This document shows positions 11,530 to 23,654 of a stretch of DNA of 64,000 nt, in pieces. The notes under the pieces were generated by a model. It saw only the letters and a program-made list of their open reading frames with translations. It made no database searches and was not told where the DNA came from. The stretch's first letter is position 1; each line of letters starts with the position of its first letter. The translations under genes were made by a program, and so were the position numbers. The stretch comes from Sclerodactyla briareus (Eukaryota > Echinodermata > Holothuroidea > Dendrochirotida > Sclerodactylidae): the NCBI GenBank assembly GCA_026419785.1, contig JAODTK010005065.1:105018-169017 (forward strand), written 5' to 3'.

Positions 11530-11900
11530 TCAGATTCGTGGTGAACAAATACATTCCTTGTTGGGCAGTGAGTCCCAATCCTGAGTTCCGTTTATTTTAT
11601 TCAAAACCACCTCTGTAGAAGGGATGTAACGAGCCACTAGGACAACACCAACTATATTCTCTGTCAGACCATTACTGACTACAAGGTTGGATTCCTTGCA
11701 CCTATTCCGAGGATATTGGAGGTAGAATGTCAACTGTTGTGCTCAAAGAAGCCATTCTCTACCCCTTTCTAGAGAAACCAGCTCGAAATAGCGAGTTACT
11801 GGAATATCTGATATTCCATATCTTGAAAAAGTGGTTAAGCCTACACATCCAGCGTCTGAACGACCCGCACTGGAATTGACCATACAAGATCGCCCGTAGT
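11530..11900. other. Unrecognised intergenic sequence
   Basis: Minus-strand open frames of 60-70 codons lie here but show no domain and are not conserved in block B. Confidence 0.25.
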
Positions 11901-12330
11901 ACTTCGCGTTCATCAGTTCAAAGCGACATGCGCGAAGCATTGGAACAAAAAAAGAGGCCCAACGACATGTTTACTGCTATATAGACCTATCAGTGGCCCT
12001 TGGATTCTATAGTCATGCGACTCTCCTTCCTTTTTCGCTTTTTAAATCTCGTGGTGAAGCCCACTTATTTCCGCTATGCTTTCTTCTAAGACTATGGTCA
12101 TCTGTCCTGTTCGTTTTATAGCGCTTTCGGAAGGCATTGCCCCTGACATATTGCGATAAATAAAGGTTTTCATAATTAGTAGGAAGACCGCCAGCAGGCA
12201 CCGTAGTAAATACATAGCCTATAAAGGTCTACTAACTTCACTGCTACGCTCAAGAAATTGACTGAACATTTTTCATGCCATTCCATGTATTTGTTCATTC
12301 GCATTTCGGGCATGTTTACATAATCAGGCC
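11900..12330. repeat. Segment paralogous to 30800-31200
   Basis: It shares gcattgcccct.a.atattgcga (12138 and 30988), aa.gaaggttttcat.attag and an upstream ctctttaaat or ctttttaaat motif with 30905-31050. Both copies also have a minus-strand frame with the same NENL.LSQY.RGNA-like pattern, which follows from DNA homology. This is the third collinear anchor of the duplicated blocks. Confidence 0.6.
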
Positions 12331-12479
12331 AAATAAAATGATATTATACCCAGTGTTTTATATAAAAAAAAAAAAAAAATCAATGAATACGAGAGAGCGT
12401 ACAGTGAAAATTCAGGCAGGCTCAACGAAATAGTGTACTCTCTATAGGAAGGAACAGCAGTTTAGTTAGTGAAAAGGGG

Positions 12480-13060
12480 TCAGGAGGACAAAATCCTCAT
12501 GAGACACCCTGAAGCCACAACATCCCAGAAGAGAGGAACATCCCAGATGCCTAAATAATTCGCCCACAGTTCTTGAAAAATAAATCAAGACTGTTCTTCA
12601 ACGCATCCACACTCTTAGACAGAACAACATCCTCAGGAAGGCTATTCCACTCATTCATAACTCTCCTCGAGGAGAAATACTTCAATGTCCAAATCTACAG
12701 CGTTTACACGAAGCTTGGAGGCAATGACCCCTATTGGTGGTAACTTTGGAAAAACTCGAAGAAATAGTGGAAGGAAAGGCCCTCGAATCCATGAACAATT
12801 TTTAAAAAACCTGAATCACAATCACCTTGGAAAGTCGTTCGTCTCACAGCCCATCGAGTTAGACTGGGACGCATTAATCTTTCCCTCGTAAGGTAAATCT
12901 CTAAGACAGTGAATTAATCAAGTGGCCCTCCGCTGAACGTTTTCAATTACACCCTGTTTGTCTTTCGAGAAATAGGATTCCATACTCGGACAGAATATTC
13001 CAGGTGAGGTCCTCACCAGCTGCTCAAACAGCCTGACAGCAATATCTTTATCAAGGAAAC
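12480..13060 (-). pseudogene. Non-LTR retrotransposon, C-terminal reverse transcriptase remnant
   Basis: Read leftward from 13060, three frames together give an ordered LINE C-terminus: an LFEQLVRTSPG segment, then IENVQRRATR, then YFSSRRVMNEWNSLPEDVV (about 12615-12690), then KSVDALKNSLDLFF near 12570. These are the post-catalytic and C-terminal motifs of Jockey/CR1/L2-type elements, which copy their RNA into DNA at a nicked target. Several frameshifts, loss of the catalytic core and no visible poly-A tail show a dead 5'-truncated copy. It lies in the interval of block A that has no counterpart in block B, so it inserted after the duplication or was lost from B. Confidence 0.8.
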
Positions 13061-14180
13061 AGTAACAGCTGAACAGTCATAAGGCAACAAGTCCATATAA
13101 CAATTATGAAGGGAAGATGAGTTGTAATATAAAAAAAAAAACATTTACGGCATAGATTATAATCCGGCATGGCTTTTTTCCTCTGATGAAGAATTTAGGA
13201 ATCAAAGCTTCACTTCTCAGTTTGTAGACCTGTTATATCATGACAACATGTGCAAGCCAAAAAAGAAAGATAAAAAGGAAAAAAACAAAATTGAAAGTAA
13301 ATATTTTATGACATGTGAGCGATTGACGAAGAGTTAACAAGCGAGGTATTTAGTGACCTGGTTTTCGTGTCACGTGACAGGAGGGCAGTAATGGTTCACT
13401 CGCGTGTCACGTGACATAACTTACGTTCAGTCATCTCCTATTCTACGGGACGATTCTGGCGATTTGGAGGAAGACTGAGACCCATCGTCACTCAGTCATT
13501 TGAGAATATTTGCGATGTAAACATTCATATAAACTCACAGCCCCTGGCCCAGTTTGCCACTAACATTGGCTCTGGCTGAAGATGATAAGACCCCATTTAA
13601 CTGTCGTATGCTCTAACTGCCATGCTTTCCTGCTGCAGCAGGAATCCATATGTAATGTATTTTTCCCAGAAATTTTACGATGACCAAACCATTAAAAAAA
13701 AAGTGTAGAAGTCCCTAGTAACTCTGTGGCGGAATTTGAATTTAGCTATGCTTAATCAATGGCTTGAAGATAGAAGCCAGACTTAGGGCCTTATTTAAAA
13801 AACAAACTGTTCCTTTGGCTCGAATTCATGTTCATAATCCGCTAATAATTTACGTTGGTCAAACACGTGCAGAACTGCCAAACCTTCCAAAGCAGCGTTC
13901 AGCAGATAATAAGAAGGGGCAGTTGCCTAGCGAGATACAGGATGGGGTGGGATGGAGAACTTCCAAAACGACACTTCACATGCATCATCGTAATTTTGCT
14001 TCCCACCAATACAGGATTGTCAGAATTTTGCAGATACGAAACAACATCAACGAAAAAATACTAGTAAAGAGTACCTCACAGAACTGATGTGCGACTTTTT
14101 TTCGGTATCATGAAACGAAAACCACGAGGACAACGCCTCCGAGGCGGCGTGACCATTACCCAATACCCTCCAAAGAACAC
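13061..14180. other. Intergenic with one unsupported 107-codon frame
   Basis: Apart from the E-box pair nothing is recognised. A plus-strand frame at 13764-14087 begins about 350 bp downstream of the E-boxes, but it has no known domain and overlaps other frames, so it is not called a gene. Confidence 0.25.
13368..13416. promoter_or_regulatory. Pair of perfect TGTCACGTGACA palindromes
   Basis: TGTCACGTGACA occurs at 13368-13379 and again at 13405-13416, 37 bp apart. The inner GTCACGTGAC is the consensus bound by TFEB/MITF (CLEAR) and USF-type bHLH factors. Two perfect copies so close are unlikely by chance and could mark a promoter or enhancer, but no gene start is established beside them. 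Confidence 0.4.
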
Positions 14181-14189
14181 GGACATCAA

Positions 14190-14345
14190 TATTAGGGAAC
14201 AGCTCGGTGGAGGTAGCAAGCATTGTTTTCCTCGATTTCCTCCAATCCAACGTGCTGTGGTGATAAAAGTGCCCGGAAGCGGAGTTGTCGAATGCGCCCC
14301 GCCCGGAATGCGCCCCGCCCGGAAGGGATCTGGAGTTCCGGAGAA
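14190..14345. repeat. Segment paralogous to 31218-31650
   Basis: It shares acagctcggtg.aggtagc.agcattgttt with 31224-31255 and gcccgga.aagggactctgg.gttccgg-like sequence with 31612-31640. A 16-bp unit aatgcgccccgcccgg is duplicated at 14289-14322 in this copy only. This is the fourth collinear anchor of the duplicated blocks. Confidence 0.6.
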
Positions 14346-14359
14346 CAACGAACTTCGCA

Positions 14360-14650
14360 ATTAATTGGGAAGTTAGACTACTTAATTAACCTAGTGTACG
14401 CTGAAAATCTCAAAATGCGGTTCAATCACATGTCCCGTGGATATGTGCCAAACCACACCACAGGTTCCCGGTACGTCTGTAATCTTGCTAACGAACAATA
14501 AAACAATAAAACAAAGCTAATTACCCTACCTAATTATGGGTCTTACCTTACCAAAATCTAATCCGATCGTGTTCCCTCAACCCCGATACCACATACGAAA
14601 TTATATTAGAATCATTTTTACTGATTCAGATAAAAGTTTGCTAACGGGCA
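14360..14650. repeat. Dispersed repeat, copy related to 44990-45240
   Basis: It shares gtaatcttgctaacga.ca (14479 and 45096), agctaattacc and aa.tctatc.gatcgtgt with 45090-45180, on the same strand. There is no coding content; the family is not recognised. Confidence 0.6.
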
Positions 14651-14943
14651 AGCGTGACATACACACCCACACATACACACAATACATGTACAGGTACCAA
14701 ATAGAGACAGACCCCATTAGTTGCAGTTGCATCACATACACCCCTACACAACACACCAGCGCATCACTTGGACTCAATACGGAGACATGGAACTAAATAC
14801 CCCCCCCCCCCCCAGTACATAATGGTGTCAGTAGATCACATCATAAATAACCCAAAAATGCAGAGAAACTGACCGGGACGTCCTCGTTTGCAACCATTCC
14901 CGGGTTGCACATTGAGAAGTCACATATGGTCCCCGACTAGAAC

Positions 14944-15193
14944 ATTTACATACACAATACACACAACACCACACACACCACACACACACACACACACACC
15001 ACACACACACACACCACACACACACACACACACACAACACCACACAAACACAAACACAACACCGCGAGCCGCACGCACGTAACACACGCACACGTCGAAC
15101 ACGCACGCACCCACACCGCACGTACAGAACACGCACATCACACCCCCGCGCACACCACCACACATACGCAACTCACACACGCGCGCGCACTCA

Positions 15194-15232
<39 letters not shown>

Positions 15233-15245
15233 CACACAACACACA
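14944..15245. repeat. CA/CACG microsatellite
   Basis: Long (CA)n tracts (14944-15060 and 15184-15245) flank a more varied CACG-rich middle. The cysteine/valine-rich and threonine/histidine-rich frames over it are repeat artefacts. Confidence 0.95.
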
Positions 15246-15336
15246 ATGGACTCGTTCAGTCAATTCCTCCTGAACCTATTTCAGAGTAATGTTATGTCCT
15301 GTTATTTATTCTCGTGCAGGTCTCAATCTCAACCAA

Positions 15337-17524
15337 CTATATCAAATCAAGCCATTACGAGATCTTTCGCGAACTCTGTGTTGCCAGTAGTAATTTTTCC
15401 CCATGTTCGGGTCTCTGCTGTCGTTATGCTTAATAACATCGTGAGCTCCTATCTACCTCTCGTGTCCTCTTTATAATTCCTCCTTGTTTGTATACTGTAA
15501 CTAATATTTCGTCCGCCCACCTCTCCTTCCACAGCATGTGGAAGAAACTTCTCTTGGCTTTTACACACACTGCAACGGCCACCAGTCCGCACTTCTCACA
15601 TAATTGGGTTTTAGTGAATGTATACTTCACTTGACGGGCTATGGGGTCGACGGCACAGGCTTTTTTTTTTTCCTGGCCCGAATTAGTCACAACACGCAAG
15701 AGATTGCCTCCGTGTATGGCAATAGCGCGTGTAATGTTGATTCGCCATATGGAAGTTGTGAAGGTTGCCTTTGTGCTTGAGTTTGACTGTCCATACATAC
15801 AACATTCCTGCTGTTACAACCAACTATAAGGTAATCCTTGACAGGGTAGGTTGAAACCTACTAACCAACTGAGCATCGGGCCAGTTCATAATCGCGTCTT
15901 TCGGTCCTGATTGATACGTAAGACTGATCTCTCGTGTCATAGACAACCAATTCCAACCATTGCGTATATAACAGCAACTCGGAATCGGACAAGAAGCTAC
16001 ATTGTAAAGAGTAGAATAGTAGATAGGATGAAAACATTTTCTGTTGTAGGAAATCCCCTCTCGTGTTTGAAAACTGTTATCTGATGTGCTTCGTAGGGAG
16101 TTGAAGCCTTTCCGGTGATGGCTATAGTACCATGTTTATCGCTTGTGATATCACTGATCAGCCATCCCTTTTTTATACGTGGCATCTCGATAATATGTTC
16201 CACATCTCGGTGTCTTACAGTCACTATTGATAATGAATCCCCCTTGTTCGGTTGTTAGGGTCTCTAATTCTGGGTCGTCTCTCGCCATGTCCTCGCTCAA
16301 TAGATCAATCGCTATGCAGATGTCCGGGATGCACTGGGCATCCGCCCAATACTGTTCGCGGTGAAGATACTTTCCGCTGGTTGTGGTAACAGCCTCAAAC
16401 CTCCCTACCATACCGTCAGAATGGTCAGAAAGTGCTTTGATCTCCCTGGTTTTATTATCTACTTGGTCTTCAGTGAAGCCAGCAGTTATCGATGCCATCG
16501 TTCATGACACTAGCCCCTCCTTAGCCCGCTTCCTGTGCCTTTCGTTCTCCTCTTGTAATTTCTTCAAGTCAGAATCAGCTTCACGCTTCTCCTCCTCACA
16601 AAAAAATTCATATTCTACTCTCAATTCTTTTATTCTATTCTCTAATTCATTCTTCTCATTAATCTCTTATTCTTCACCGGTTTCTCATCTTCAGCTGTTT
16701 ATATCTTCAGGGTTTTTCCTCTTCTCTCGATCTCTTGTTTTGTGTCCTTCCTTCTTCCCTTCGCATCCAGTTGTTCTTGCAGTTTTCCCGTTTCTCCAGA
16801 TCAACACTAATGTCCAGTGTTTCTTGGCTTCCTTGATCTTTGCCTGCACCCGATAAACCTTTGTCTTGTGTTGCATCAAATCAGGATTTTACTCTTCATT
16901 AGTCTCTTCGATTTTTGCCCACTGTTCCGACTTCTTTGCATGTGGTGGCCTTGATGAACACCGTAGTACACTTATACCTATCGGCAAATCTCCACAAGTT
17001 CGTGCAGCAGACCTTGACAGTTTCTCTCTTCGGGTTGTCCTGACTATTGGTGCCTCGTCACGATGTCAGCTCTGATTGTGGAATTTCGCTTCCAGCGCGT
17101 TCAGAGGGAATATGATAGGATGGTGGTACTTTGCGACCCCACTGGAGGCATGCAATCCATGACATATCTCACCAAGAAGTCATTACAACCTGAACAAAAA
17201 GCACTTCATCAGTTTCTTTCTTCTTTCTGGCATTGAATGCAGGTGCGCTGAGGATCATCGTTGACAGAGATTTCTGGAGCCGGATGTACTCGATTATGTT
17301 TTTGGTGTTGAAGTCATCCTAATCCATTGATTGCCATCTTTATGAAGAGTGTGCTGTTCCCTGCAGTCCAAACTCAATTTCCTTTGCCCCCCTCGTTGAC
17401 GATCTCTCAACAATCATAGCCAATTTCTGTGAAGCACGGAAGGATCTTCGTTCTCAGCTGCCCATGCATATACACCACTGTAGGAACTGCTCGTCATGTC
17501 CTTCAGAGGGGCTGCCGATGCCAT
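15337..17524 (-). pseudogene. TRIM-like gene copy A, frame-disrupted
   Basis: This is the paralogue of the TRIM gene at 33118-35158, read leftward from an ATG at 17522-17524 to a stop at 15337-15339. Fragments in several frames match the other copy: an ILPC RING piece near 17440, coiled-coil sequence (NRIKELRVEYEF, EENERHRKRA) at 16530-16640, a WADAQCIPDICIAIDLL segment, an RIKKGWLISDIT segment at 16151-16190, and a C-terminal QVKYTFT region. The coiled coil is about 128 bp longer than in copy B. At least six frame breaks and in-frame stops make it a probable pseudogene, although the whole assembly is indel-prone. If ever functional it would have been a RING-type ubiquitin ligase. Confidence 0.75.
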
Positions 17525-17565
17525 GATGTTTACAGTCTTTCCTGAACCAAAAAACCCTGAAAGTT

Positions 17566-17800
17566 CCGATTACCTCAGTTGGTAGGGCTATGTCTGTCCT
17601 CGAACGGTTCTGGACCGTAAACGATCCGCACTATTTTGTGCCTTAGACAATACATGTAGTCTTATATTGCCTCACCCCAGAGATGAAGTTGGTCCATGTA
17701 AGAATCTGATAACAACCCGCATCCTACATGGTGAAAATGCACCCTCTGGGGATTGTCGAACTTCAACTTTCTGTGAAAAGCACTTTGACGACGTGGGAAT
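17566..17800 (+). mobile_element. tRNA-derived SINE upstream of TRIM copy A
   Basis: The head contains tacctcagttggtagggc (17571-17588), matching the A-box/D-arm of tRNA genes, and ggttctggacc (17606-17616), close to the B box. The body follows (tgccttagacaatac, attgcctcaccccagagatg), a SINE body type common in marine deuterostomes. Block B has the same body at 35215-35275, without the tRNA head. This is one of the better clues to the host lineage. Confidence 0.6.
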
Positions 17801-18490
17801 TGAAAGCCCTCGGAATAATATTTTCAGATGGCCCGCTTGAAATCATCTGGGACGTTGGCCAATAGATCATGATCCAATACGCTTCGACGAAGATGGGTAC
17901 ATAAGATTCGACACAGCATAGGGGTGTCTTCAAGCGTTAATTGGTCACCATATGGGAAGGTGCGGGGTTGACGCAACCCTTCGATATTAGGTAACAACAC
18001 ATTACCTCAGGGCATTGAGTGGCGATCTAAGACGCCAAATCTGGTGGGCAGGACATTGGGGAACCGTCTGAACATATCGTTAATGAGTGTTATCGTTACT
18101 GTCAATTAGCGAACGAACTTTTCTATTCGTTCCTTCCTATGAACTTTAAACTTGTTTTACGGACCTTCTGGTAACCAATATGTCGGGGTCCCTCTGGAAC
18201 ACATATTTGTTAGCTGTGGATATCAATAGTAATCTCTGATTAGGGGGAAGAACATTTGACGAAATTTGGGCTATGTGGTAGAGACATTGGTATTTTATAT
18301 TTTAAGTTTCGGCCCACCCCATAATAAAACCACATCGGCACCGAACCAATCGGGGACCATCTATTCTCAAGAGACATCCACCATCCTCGTTGGAAGCATT
18401 GTTTCCTCTGTCTGCCACTTGATGGGACTCGAGTATCTTCCAGTTCTTATCAGCATCCCTATGAATATTGATGCGTTGTTGTCACACACC
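17801..18490. repeat. Upstream flank shared with 35400-35870
   Basis: Matches to block B include cgaacttttctattcgt against cgaactttctctactcgt, the acatcggcaccgaacc motif against acatcggcaccaaacc, and aagagacatccacca against aagacatccacca. It shows that the duplication covers about 1 kb upstream of the TRIM genes. Confidence 0.6.
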
Positions 18491-20250
18491 TCATATCATC
18501 AAAGAAGGTCGACGGGAAATCGAAACGTGAGGTGAGCGAAATATTGACATTTTATGATTCGGTCGTATCTCTCGCTGGCCACCCCGCGCCACGAGGAGGG
18601 GGAGGTGCCTTGCGGGTCTTAATGTCATATAGAGGGACCATTTTTTAATGGTATACGTGCCGAGCAGAGGATCGTGCCTATTCAAGGGCCCCACAGATCA
18701 ACCTGGAATACGGCACTAGTGTTCCTGCGAATCCCTCACGCGTGGCACATCGGAATTAAGGCAAAGGCCTCTTTGGCGGTACCTTTGATGTGGGGGGGGG
18801 GGTAATCTCACGGGACGGCAACTTGCAAATTGCCTATGCCCTCGTTTTGTCCCTGCTCCAATCCCGAGAAGGCAACTGGTACCAACCATTTTTCAAGTAT
18901 GTGTATGACACCCACCGTATCGAACCTGGTTGACGTTCACCAATTGTGCCAACCACTCGGTGAATATGCTCACAATAAGCATTCGCCTACTGAGGTATGT
19001 GGGATATACCCTTTCTTACTACTGCTACTGGTGTTCAAAAGAGTTTCCAGCCCGAATATTTTGAGTTTCCGAATATTTGTGTTGATAATCCGAATCACGC
19101 TACCTCCACCATCCCGCCCTCCCGAGACCATGGTGATAGACCCGATCCTACCAATAGTACCAAGATAGGTAAAAAATGATTCAAATCTCCGCCTCGGCCC
19201 ACCAGTGAGTCCAAGTCTCATCAGAAGATAACAAGCCAGTCCGGTTCACCTGTTCAAATATCGCGGCGACTGCTACAACCACTATCAGTAAGTTCATGAC
19301 GCCGTATGTCATTCCAAGGCTTCTACATCCTGACCCCAGGCTCGCAATGAAACAAAGTCACTAATGCCAATGACTCGTTGACTTCCCACTTCTCGCGCCC
19401 AATACTGTAAAAACCATACAAGCATGTCGCAAGGCAAACCCAAAGGAATGGATCTCAGTCTTGGTCATCCGGAGAAGCCTCTTGACTATGGGGCCCCGAG
19501 TACTTCACTAAAAAGCCATAAACCCTCCCTAATCCAGTCCATAACCGTTGAAAAGAGTTTGAGCTATTGTTACGGCCCTTTTCTCACCCTGTACGACGGG
19601 GAATAGCTAGTCAGAGACACAGCCCACCAACTTCCCAGCATGGCCATTAGGTTGACGAACATGATATTTTCAGAAGTGCAATAACGGAAGACCACAATAG
19701 GGCGCACAGTCTGGTTGAATAAAAATTCTACACTTTCTCCACCGTGACTATTAGTTCCTCAGTATGGATGATAGCGACTCTTCCAGCATTACCACCGCCT
19801 ACCTGGGGCCAATCCAGTCAACTTCTAATCAGGACAAACTGACGATTTTCCTCCCCCTACTCGTGTAAACAACTACTCGGTACTCTGACTCAGAGACACC
19901 TTCAGCTGACAGCACAAATGCTCTAAATACGAACAATAAATAACATAAAGCACACCAGTTTACAGTTTATTGAAGCCATGGTTTCCATTTTCAGATGGAC
20001 TCCTAATAGCTGTCTGAAATTAAACAGGATTATTGCTTCATTCAACAAGGCGAGTTCCTCGTCTGATGCGCGATCAGTGTTTCTTTCTTCAGTGTCAGTC
20101 GTCATGCAACACTTACAACGCAGGTTTTGCTTCCAGGTTAATTAGCATTTAACAAAACAGCCTACTAATCAACGACCAATTTCGAATCATAAGACTGATT
20201 ATTGACCATTCTAACAACGGAGTACTAGGTTTCTATGAAAATGTTACCCA
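18491..20250. other. Unrecognised; open frames without assigned function
   Basis: Several plus-strand frames of 60-112 codons lie at 18830-19606, including one rich in proline, asparagine and serine (18997-19179). No motif identifies a family and no splice structure is obvious. They could be decayed transposon sequence. Confidence 0.25.
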
Positions 20251-20720
20251 TTGCCCAAATTATGTAAATTAGACCCCAATTTTCTAATTTTAATATCGTC
20301 AGGAACAATATTGGGATCGCATCTAATACGTGTAATGGCCGATACCAAACATTTTCTCCAAACGGTGAAGCAAATTATACATTTTGAATAAACCCCCAGT
20401 GACTCGAATTTATGTTTAAAATATATAGGACCAAGGAAGACCATACCCATACAAGCGTCTAAATTCGAACACAACTTGGAATTTGGAATGAACTATTCAA
20501 ATTAGACACACGAGTGACCTCCAGTGACCTCAAAAATCTATTTAAATATATATTGGGAACTAAAGTTAAACCATACCCACCAAGTTCATCACTCAAATCT
20601 TACATCTTTCAAAATTCCTGCATGACTATGAAAATCGGTCGACTTAGATCTCACAATTTACTTAAATGTGGATCATACTCATTTACCTTATATCCTGTAC
20701 CTATATACCATACCAATCCC
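20250..20720. repeat. Dispersed aattagac/TGACCTC element
   Basis: Two units about 245 bp apart share a.attagac.c followed by agtgac(t/c)c, then tttaaaatatata or tttaaatatatat, then ccatacccac. Related sequence occurs at 32760-33117, at 48050-48300 and, on the other strand, at 61083-61300. The family is not recognised. Confidence 0.55.
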
Positions 20721-22250
20721 ATTGCACATACGGCAATTCTTGAACAATGAATCCGGAATAAAAATGCCCTACTCCTTAGGACATTTGTGCCCGCAATCTA
20801 TCACAGTCTTGTTTACTCAACTACATCCCATAGCACGGGAGTGGAGGTCAAAGGTAGTTAAGATTTTAATAACTGATCCACGTTGACCTATGTATGTAAG
20901 TTTAGTGTATGAAAGTGAATTATAACGGTTATAATTCCAGTACAAAACACCGGCTAGAGGCCCACAGGTATTGTCTTGGGAGCGAACTTGACAGTGGCGA
21001 TCAACAGAACTTGTGCAAAATGTTCCAATTTGGTGTTCAAGTTGCACACGAGTACAAAATGTAAGACCGATATCCGTCTGTAAGCATTCTGACGTGCCCA
21101 AACCGTTACGCACCCGACACCTGTACGAGGCCCATTTTGGTATTTCCGAACAACTTTCTACAGAGATTTTTTATCACCTTTCATTTGAGGCAAAGGATTA
21201 GGCCCACAGCTACCCTTGAAATTCTCTCGTCGTCCGTTTCACGACACTAGATATGAATACTTGGTACATATGCAGTCTAAATGTCACAAAATGCCGTGAG
21301 TCGAAAGCCATACTTGGGGGGGGATGGATATGAGAAGACTGGATGAATGCGAAACTTGAGACTGGTCTTGTATAAGCGATTTGATCCGCGCTGATTTAGG
21401 GAAATGACTACGCGCGCTCTACGTTATACTGCCAGAGTAGCATTTCCGTAGATGATCACAGGCTTAAAATTTGAAAATGAAGGAGAGTTGGAAATCTTCG
21501 TCACAAACATCCCGCTTGGAAAACACGCATCTAGAGCTCCGACTCCTCTCTTGACAGGAAAAGCAAAGTCTCACTACCAGTTAAATAAAGGCACTCGGTC
21601 GAAAAAACGGGAAAATAACGGCAGTTGGATTTACAGTATATACCCGCAGCAACACCATCAGTCAACAATAGATAGCTATCCCATCGAGTCCTGCAGTTAT
21701 TTTCTGAAGTTCTGAATAATCATTAACAAGGGACGACCATTGTCTTCGAAGACGATTCACACTATGGATGATTTTGCACAAATTGTATAGTCGATGGTCC
21801 TGAAAATTGTATTTGTTCCAAATAAACGCGAATCCCCTGTATTACTCCAGACCACAACATGGTGTGTCGTATCAGAATCCACTGCCACTTGCTCGATCGG
21901 ACTCAATCAAATGCTAGTATTGCTATGTTCGTAAATGTGTAAACAAGCTGCGAGTGATAAATTAGAACTGTGTCGCTCGGCAGGCCATTCTAACACGTAA
22001 ACGGAAACATGAACGTACGTTTCCTATAGCGTTTATGTTTTGTAGGCAATGTTGGCAACAATCCAGCAAGCAGTTGTACATACTGGTTTTGAATCGTTCG
22101 TCGATTTGAGCAGTTTGTGAGTGAGAAATAAATATGATCAAATGAAGGAGGTCTTTTACTAGTTGTTTCCGCGAGAAATAATCGAATCGAAAGGCCCTCG
22201 TTCGTGTTCATTATTCCCTAATTTTTACCCATGGCCACCTAACAACTTTA
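20721..22250. other. Intergenic, nothing recognised
   Basis: Short open frames only. No RNA gene, exon with good splice sites or transposon end was found. Confidence 0.3.
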
Positions 22251-22302
22251 AGAGAGAGAGAGAGAGAGGGGGGGGGGGGGAGAGGAGGGGGGGAGGGGGG
22301 AG
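22251..22302. repeat. Polypurine GA/GGGG tract
   Basis: An (AG)n run leads into G-rich blocks on the plus strand. It has quadruplex or triplex potential. Homopolymer lengths here are likely to be unreliable. Confidence 0.85.
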
Positions 22303-22309
22303 AGTGAAA

Positions 22310-23640
22310 TCAGATTCAAACAAATATTATAGGCCCCTTACAGGCTTCACTTCGAGGGATGTTGACCAAATCTTTTTGGTTGACTCAAAATGACAACTAC
22401 ATGCACACCGACTTCTTGAAAATTCTTGAACACCCCCCCACTCCACGAAGAATTGGTCACTGATGACGTCCACCACATTATGATCCCAGGTTAACCTGCA
22501 TAAGAATTGTCTCCACAATATAACTGTGGGCAAATATATTACCTGGATGGACTACAGACCCTAGACCCCTATTTTTAACGATGATTCCTAATTCCTGACA
22601 CACACGTTTGCTTCACGCTATGAGCTAGGCATTAGCCCTCTTACCGCATGATTGTAATTTCAGGAAATCGAATTTTGACCTCTTTAGCAAGATGCTTTTT
22701 TTGTCATTTGCAGATTCGAACTCAATATCTGATTATGCCCATTTAATGAAGACATTGAAGCCCCCGAACCCCGTAGGTTTCACTATTCCACTATGACCTG
22801 ACCTCGTTCTCTCCCTTGGAATTCTAACGGACCAGGTGAACCCTCTTTTTCACAGACGTCACTGTGGATGTTCAGGTGCATGTGCTCTATTGCAATTTAA
22901 TTTTATGGTCACTGCAAATGCAAATTATCCTCTTCCTCTCCGAAAATACCTGCCTATTGCAACGGTTTGAACTGAATATTTGGAAACATTGTAGCTCATC
23001 TCAACACATTCCCCATCTACATTGCCCTAACTAAAATGTGTACTAATTATACTCGGCCCAATAAACTCACCTCAGTCTACTTTTTCCTTCCCATATTGTC
23101 TTTTGTCCCTGGTAGATTCTTTTCCAGTTCTTCGGTTACACGAGAATGCGTACAGTTATAATCGTATGCAAACTAAGTATTTGATGCAATTTCGCGTAGA
23201 TCGCGCTTAACATGACTCAGTTGTTTGTGCAATCATTATCGCACCTCAAGTAGGGACGCATAGACTGTTGGCCCACTATATACTATCAACTAGATTAATC
23301 ATTGAAACTAAAAGTTGCCCCAAAATAGAATACATGAAGGCTTACATAGTCTATTTTACCTGTGGACCTGGACCCTGGCTAGGCGAAGAATGTGTTCAAG
23401 CGTTTGCTGTATCATACTCTGGTGTCTGGAGGTGAAAGTGCTCAGTCAAAAAATAGTTTCGCATCGGAATTTCCACTGAGAACCATCTACGGGTAATACC
23501 AGAGTATCGCGATGGGGGTTCGAGTTACCCGATTGCATACGTGATCTGTAACAACTGTATCAGTGGTCCTATGATGGTGATATGGTGGCACTTATTTAAC
23601 GACCTTATAACAGATAAATTTGGCAACTGTAGTATGACGT
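22310..23640. other. Intergenic, nothing recognised
   Basis: No supported gene, RNA or mobile-element structure is visible in this 1.3 kb. Confidence 0.3.
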
Positions 23641-23654
23641 CTTAACTGCGTTGC

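Noticed and set aside
14828..15246. Cysteine/valine-rich minus-strand ORFs of 108-111 codons
   Set aside because: Translation of the CA/GT microsatellite.
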